A DNA stretch of 64,000 bases from NCBI RefSeq assembly GCF_900167405.1, contig NZ_FUWO01000002.1, positions 62,001-126,000 of the forward strand, given 5' to 3'. How positions within the stretch are numbered: position 1 is the stretch's first letter; the number at the start of each line of letters is the position of its first letter. This DNA is from Globicatella sulfidifaciens DSM 15739 (GTDB lineage: Bacteria; Bacillota; Bacilli; Lactobacillales; Aerococcaceae). Below are positions 60,353 through 64,000 of the stretch, piece after piece. A program made the position numbers and the translations under genes. The notes beneath the pieces are model-generated. The model saw only the letters and a list, made by a program, of their open reading frames with translations. It was not told the DNA's origin and ran no database searches.

Positions 60353-60538
60353 GCTTTTAATTTAATACCAATAACTTGATTTGAGTTTACAAAATTTATC
60401 TTTAACCTCATTAAGACGCAGTTTGAGACCACTCAACCACTGCGCTTTTAATGAATAAGCTCTAATTTGACTGAATTCTTCAAATTTATGTTCAATGTCA
60501 ATAAGACGCAGTTTGAGACCACTCAACCACTGCGCTTT
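60322..60538. repeat. Three palindromic 37-base repeats at about 90-base spacing
   Basis: Near-identical units (beginning AAGACGCAGTTTGAG, ending CTCAACCACTGCGCTTT) lie at 60322-60358, 60413-60449 and 60503-60538. Each can fold by GCAGTTTGAG pairing with CTCAA(cc)ACTGC. The intervening 53-54 bases are not unique spacers: they align with each other with scattered matches (TTGA, AAATTTAT, TCAAT), so this is a tandem duplication of a 90-base unit whose hairpin has been conserved. No cas gene is present. Confidence 0.8.
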
Positions 60539-60611
60539 GAATTAAACAGATATGCCTGAACAGAATTTAAAAAGTTTTTGCCCATCTCATCATATTGTCA
60601 TTCAAATATAA

Positions 60612-60651
60612 AAACAAGGAACTTTTCAAAATATTGAGATGTTCCTTGTTT
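60612..60651. terminator. Terminator downstream of the aminotransferase gene
   Basis: AAACAAGGAAC (60612-60622) and GTTCCTTGTTT (60641-60651) are perfect complements with an 18-base loop. It could act in both directions. Confidence 0.75.
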
Positions 60652-60751
60652 ATTTATGAGTCTTTTTAGTTATTTAGTCGTGTTTGCAGTAAAATACCAA
60701 GAGTTTAATGATGCCGCGGATATTATAACTGTATGAGCTAGATAGATTTAA

Positions 60752-61930
60752 TTAGTTTTGTGTGGGGTATTCTTTCATAAATTTTTCCATCCGGTCCATT
60801 GCTTCAGCAATGATGTCGTCGCTTGCAGCATAACTTAAGCGGACGTAATTTTCGCCACCCGTTCCAAATGCTGAACCTGGAATTAATGCAACCTGTGCTT
60901 TCGTCGCCAGTTCTCTACCGAATTCAAAGCTGTCTTGAGGATAACCGGCAGGGATTTTAGCGAATAAGTAAAAAGCACCATTTGGTTTAATAATTTCAAA
61001 TCCCATTTTGGTCATGCGTTCATAAATATAATCGCGTCGTTTAATATAGGCTTCTTTCATGATTAGGGCATCATCTTTACCATCGGTTAGGGCAGCAATA
61101 CCGGCATGTTGTGAGATACTCGTTGCGTTGGTGATATAGTTTTGGTGAACTTTATTCATTTGATTGGTAATCATCAGTGGAGCAAAGTTAAATCCAACTC
61201 GCCATCCGGTCATCGAATGGGATTTAGATAATGACTGTACAACGATTGTTTGTTCTGGTAGATAAGTTGCGATGGAAACATGTTTATCTCCGTAAACAAA
61301 TTCACTATATACTTCATCACTGACGATGAAAATTGGCTTATCTTTTAAAATATTGGCGATTGCTTGCGCTTCTTCATCGTCCCAAGTGATGCCTGTAGGA
61401 TTGGTTGGGTAGTTTAAGACAATGGCTTTCACGTCGTCACCATGTTCGGCTAATGCTTGTTCCAACAATTCTGGAGAAAGCACAAATTGATTTGGTTCGG
61501 TGTTAATATGAACCGGAATACCGCCATATAAGATAATCATTGATTGGTATAAGGTGAAAAAAGGTGAAGGGATTAGTACTTTATCACCAGGATTAAGAAT
61601 CGCTTTAAAGGCTATCGACAAACCTTCAGTGGCACCATGAGTAACAATGGTTTCTTCTGGCGTATAATTCAATTGATATTTATCATTTAACCATTGGCAT
61701 GCAGCTTGTCTTAATTCTAAAACGCCAGAGGCATGAGTATAGCGAGTCGCATTGTTATCAATCGCTAGTTTACCAGCTTCTTTAATATGGCCAGGTGTCG
61801 TAAAATCTGGCTCACCTAAAGTCAATTTGATGATGCCTTCAATTTGATTACATAGTTCATCAAATTCACGGATGGCCGATATTCCAATTTTTTCAACGTC
61901 TTCATTAAAGCGATTTTCAAACAAATTCAT
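60752..61930 (-). CDS. PLP-dependent class I/II aminotransferase
   Basis: A 392-residue fold-type I aminotransferase acting on aspartate-like or aromatic/branched amino acids. Motifs are LGEPDFTTP near 36, NYPTNPTG near 165, SDEVYSEFVYG near 195 and the PLP lysine in SLSKSHSMTGWRVG near 235, with the arginine in YVRLSYA near the C-terminus. It resembles PatA/AspC-type enzymes of lactobacilli; substrate not resolved. I start at ATG 61930, since the first in-frame ATG (61948) has no ribosome site while AGAAGTGAAG precedes this one. Confidence 0.88.
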   Translation of the reverse strand: MNLFENRFNEDVEKIGISAIREFDELCNQIEGIIKLTLGEPDFTTPGHIKEAGKLAIDNNATRYTHASGVLELRQAACQWLNDKYQLNYTPEETIVTHGATEGLSIAFKAILNPGDKVLIPSPFFTLYQSMIILYGGIPVHINTEPNQFVLSPELLEQALAEHGDDVKAIVLNYPTNPTGITWDDEEAQAIANILKDKPIFIVSDEVYSEFVYGDKHVSIATYLPEQTIVVQSLSKSHSMTGWRVGFNFAPLMITNQMNKVHQNYITNATSISQHAGIAALTDGKDDALIMKEAYIKRRDYIYERMTKMGFEIIKPNGAFYLFAKIPAGYPQDSFEFGRELATKAQVALIPGSAFGTGGENYVRLSYAASDDIIAEAMDRMEKFMKEYPTQN

Positions 61931-62030
61931 AATCTTCACTTCTCTCATTAAAATTTAATTTGGTATTATTGTAACACATTTATGATTGATACTAAAGATA
62001 CTAGAATTATGTGGAAAAAATTCATCTTTA

Positions 62031-62039
62031 TGTTATAAT
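62031..62039 (+). promoter_or_regulatory. Extended -10 promoter of efp
   Basis: TGTTATAAT (TG at 62031-62032, TATAAT at 62034-62039) is a full extended -10 element 41 bases before the efp ATG. No good -35 is present, as is usual for this promoter class. Confidence 0.75.
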
Positions 62040-62079
62040 GTACGAGTGAAAGATTGATAAATAAAGGAGAAGTTTAAAG

Positions 62080-62643
62080 ATGATTTCTGCAGTAGATTTA
62101 AGAGCGGGTATGACATTCGTTCAAGATGGCAAATTAATCCGTGTACTAGAAGCGAGTCACCACAAACCTGGTAAAGGTAATACGGTTATGCGTATGAAAT
62201 TACGTGACGTACGTTCAGGTGCCACTTATGACACAACCTTCCGTCCGGACGAAAAATTTGAGCGTGCTTATCTTGAAACAAAAGAAGTTCAATACTTATA
62301 TAGCATGGGTGATGTTGCAACCTTCATGGACTTAGAAACATATGAACAATACGAAATTCAAACATCAACGATTGAAAATGAATTGAAATATCTATTAGAA
62401 AATATGGAAGCTAAAATCCAATTTTATGGTTCTGAAGTAATCGGTGTTGAATTACCAACAACAGTTGTATTAACAGTAGCTGAGACACAACCTTCAATTA
62501 AAGGTGCCACTGTTACAGGATCTGGCAAACCAGCAACGATGGAGACAGGTTTAGTGGTTAACGTACCAGACTTTATTGAAACAGGAGAAGCGTTAGAAAT
62601 TAATACCTCTGAAGGTACTTATATGCGTCGTGCACAAAAATAA
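62080..62643 (+). CDS. efp: Elongation factor P
   Basis: It relieves ribosome stalling at polyproline stretches. The 187-residue length is typical. Domain I starts with [11 protein letters not shown] and carries the modified-residue loop [12 protein letters not shown] near 29-40, with lysine at the tip position. Domains II and III follow ([17 protein letters not shown] near 88; the C-terminal RRAQK). AAAGGAG precedes the ATG. Lysine at the loop tip could be unmodified or carry a Bacillus-type modification. Confidence 0.97.
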   Translation: MISAVDLRAGMTFVQDGKLIRVLEASHHKPGKGNTVMRMKLRDVRSGATYDTTFRPDEKFERAYLETKEVQYLYSMGDVATFMDLETYEQYEIQTSTIENELKYLLENMEAKIQFYGSEVIGVELPTTVVLTVAETQPSIKGATVTGSGKPATMETGLVVNVPDFIETGEALEINTSEGTYMRRAQK

Positions 62644-62666
62644 TTAATTAAATAAATCAGGAGGCT

Positions 62667-62710
62667 GATGTAAAATAGAAAAAGAAATTCTATTTTGCAT
62701 CGCTTTTTTT
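62667..62710 (+). terminator. Terminator after efp
   Basis: GATGTAAAATAGAA (62667-62680) pairs with TTCTATTTTGCATC (62688-62701) with one G-T pair, followed by GC and seven T residues. Confidence 0.88.
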
Positions 62711-62726
62711 AATAGGAGGACTGGAA

Positions 62727-63740
62727 ATGTTAACCATTGGATATATCGGAAATGGTAAGAGTACTAATCGTTATCACTTGCCTTTTGCTAGAAAAGTAGA
62801 GGGCATTCGTATTAAGTCGATTTATCATCGTAGTCAACCGAAATGGCAAACCTTTGAAGATATTCATTATACGACGGATTTAGATGAAATATTACAAGAT
62901 CCAGAAATTGACTTAATTGTCATCACCACTTATTCAGATTCGCATTATCATTTTGCTAAATTAGTTTTGGAAGCTGGTAAACATGCTTTAGTAGAAAAGC
63001 CGTTCACCCATACAGCGAACGAAGCAAGAGAACTTTTTCAATTAGCCGAAGCAAAAGGGCTGATGTTGCAAGCCTTTCAAAATAGACGCTTTGATTCTGA
63101 CTATTTAACGACACTTAAAGTGATTGAAAGTGGCAAGTTGGGGGATATTTTAGAGTTAGAAATGCATTTTGATTATTTTAGACCTGAAATACCGGAAAAT
63201 GTTCATGAATTTAAAGTTGAACAAAGTTATTTATATGGTCATGCTTGTCACACTTTGGATCAGTTGATTGCTTATTTTGGCAAAGCCGATCATATTCATT
63301 TTGATGTGAGGCAATTACTCGGGTCTAATCGGATGAATGATTATTTCGATATCGACCTTTATTACGGTAAAACGAAAGTATCGGTCAAATCAAGTTATTT
63401 TAGAATTAAAACACGCCCCAGTTTTGTGGTCTACGGTACTAAAGGGATGTTTATTAAAGAGAAAAAAGACCGCCAGGAAGAACATCTGAAACATTTTTAT
63501 ATGCCTGATAATCCAGACTTTGGTTTAGATGCACCGGAAGATTATGGTACGTTGACTTATATAGATTCTAAAGGGAATTACCATGAAGAGAAAGTGGTGT
63601 CTGAGGTGGGAGATTATAGTCGTTTCTATCAGAACTTGTATGACACCATCGTTAATGGCGCTCCAAAAACGGTTTCGGATGATGAGACCCTTTATCAATT
63701 AGAAATATTAGAAGCAGGTATTGAATCGATGATTCAGTAA
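62727..63740 (+). CDS. Gfo/Idh/MocA-family oxidoreductase
   Basis: A 337-residue NAD(P)-dependent sugar or polyol oxidoreductase. The Rossmann N-terminus reads TIGYIGNGKSTNRYHLPF; the family motif EKPFTHTANEA lies near 92, and the C-terminal domain has HACHTLDQLIAYFG near 172 with the likely catalytic histidine. It has AGGAGG upstream. Substrate is unknown. It resembles the Yhh-type putative dehydrogenases seen singly in many lactic bacteria. Confidence 0.87.
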   Translation: MLTIGYIGNGKSTNRYHLPFARKVEGIRIKSIYHRSQPKWQTFEDIHYTTDLDEILQDPEIDLIVITTYSDSHYHFAKLVLEAGKHALVEKPFTHTANEARELFQLAEAKGLMLQAFQNRRFDSDYLTTLKVIESGKLGDILELEMHFDYFRPEIPENVHEFKVEQSYLYGHACHTLDQLIAYFGKADHIHFDVRQLLGSNRMNDYFDIDLYYGKTKVSVKSSYFRIKTRPSFVVYGTKGMFIKEKKDRQEEHLKHFYMPDNPDFGLDAPEDYGTLTYIDSKGNYHEEKVVSEVGDYSRFYQNLYDTIVNGAPKTVSDDETLYQLEILEAGIESMIQ

Positions 63741-63758
63741 TAATTATCACCATTAAAT

Positions 63759-63822
63759 AAACCTGAAAATGAGTAGCAAAAGTAGCAATTACTTCGTACT
63801 CATTGTCAGGTTTTCTTTTTTA
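63759..63822 (+). terminator. Terminator after the oxidoreductase
   Basis: AAACCTG (63759-63765) with ATGAGT pairs with ACTCAT and CAGGTTT (63798-63813), with a small internal loop, and TTTTCTTTTTT follows. Confidence 0.8.
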
Positions 63823-63863
63823 GCTAGTATGTTAATCTAGTGTTGGTTGTTACCGTTTAAAGT

Positions 63864-63918
63864 GGGAGTGGGCAAGAAGTAGAAAATTAAATAATTTTCG
63901 CTTCGTCTGCCTACTCCC
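63864..63918. repeat. Dispersed hairpin repeat, copy B
   Basis: GGGAGTGGGCA (63864-63874) and TGCCTACTCCC (63908-63918) pair over 11 bases with one G-T; inside, GAAG and GAAAATT pair with AATTTTC and CTTC. This is the best-paired copy of the family also seen at 60236 and 63927. Confidence 0.85.
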
Positions 63919-63926
63919 GCACAGTT

Positions 63927-63981
63927 GGGAGTAGACCAGAAGTAGAGAATCGAATGATTTTCGCTTCGTCGGCCTACCCCC
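63927..63981. repeat. Dispersed hairpin repeat, copy C
   Basis: GGGAGTAGACC (63927-63937) and GGCCTACCCCC (63971-63981) pair at nine of eleven positions, with inner AGAATCGAATGATTTTC folding as in copy B. The following 63982-64000 is identical to 60291-60309, so the composite array continues beyond the window. Confidence 0.8.
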
Positions 63982-64000
63982 GCACAGTTGAGTAGGCCTC

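Noticed and set aside
60322-60538. Possible CRISPR array (regular 37-base repeats)
   Set aside because: Only three units, spacers of 53-54 bases are too long and resemble each other, the repeat is strongly palindromic, and no cas genes are in the window.

Overview
The window reads as low-GC Firmicutes chromosome, most likely from a heterofermentative member of the Lactobacillales (Carnobacteriaceae/Aerococcaceae-like; inference only). The reasons are AT-rich codon use, strong GGAGG-type ribosome sites, TTGACA/TATAAT promoters, AraR and ROK-type XylR regulators, and a phosphoketolase feeding xylulose-5-P into a heterofermentative pathway. Most of the window is one large plant-polysaccharide utilisation region, followed by a short stretch of housekeeping genes.

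Layout. (1) 0.2-8.5 kb: araR, then araB-araD-araA under AraR operators, continuing into GH27 and GH127 glycosidases for beta-linked L-arabinose. (2) 8.9-20.6 kb: an arabinan module with a divergent ArsR-type regulator that has a large C-terminal sensor-like domain, a CUT1 ABC transporter without its own ATPase, a YesL-like membrane protein, a secreted endo-arabinanase, two cytoplasmic GH43 enzymes, two GH51 arabinofuranosidases and a small Cys-rich protein. (3) 20.7-34.6 kb: an IS256-type fragment, phosphoketolase, a degenerate enhancer-binding-protein-like regulator, xylA-xylB, a GH43 beta-xylosidase, a CUT2 (XylGHF/RbsACB-like) transporter and a frameshifted aldo/keto reductase. (4) 34.7-45.9 kb: xylR (reverse strand) and an operon for glucuronoxylan fragments: a badly decayed CUT1 transporter, a membrane protein, GH67 alpha-glucuronidase, a second GH43 xylosidase, two small paired membrane proteins, a NIF3-like protein, and UxuB and UxuA. 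(5) 46-57.2 kb: an aldo/keto reductase, a ROK sugar kinase, a CUT1 transporter, a broken secreted GH16 beta-glucanase, an AraC regulator and a GH3 beta-glucosidase (beta-glucan module). (6) 57.4-64 kb: Nudix hydrolase, PgeF, a lactate-dehydrogenase-family enzyme, an aminotransferase, EF-P, a Gfo/Idh/MocA oxidoreductase and copies of palindromic intergenic repeats.

How it fits together. Arabinan and arabinose-bearing oligomers are cut to L-arabinose, which AraA, AraB and AraD convert to D-xylulose-5-P. Xylan fragments are cut by GH67 and GH43 to xylose, which XylA and XylB convert to the same intermediate. The phosphoketolase splits it. Glucuronate released by GH67 would enter UxuB/UxuA, but no glucuronate isomerase, KDG kinase or KDPG aldolase is in the window. 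Four near-identical inverted repeats (at phosphoketolase, xylA, the first xylosidase and the glucuronoxylan operon) define a local XylR regulon, each just downstream of a TTGAC-type promoter. Cre-like CcpA sites mark several promoters.

The most interesting points are the glucuronoxylan operon, where the ABC transporter has been destroyed (frameshifts plus a deletion fusing binding protein to permease) while two tiny paired membrane proteins remain as possible uptake components; the ArsR-type regulator with a 200-residue extra domain; the AAA+-like regulator lacking Walker motifs; and the dispersed hairpin repeats. Several of the gene breaks lie in A or T runs, so assembly error must be ruled out.
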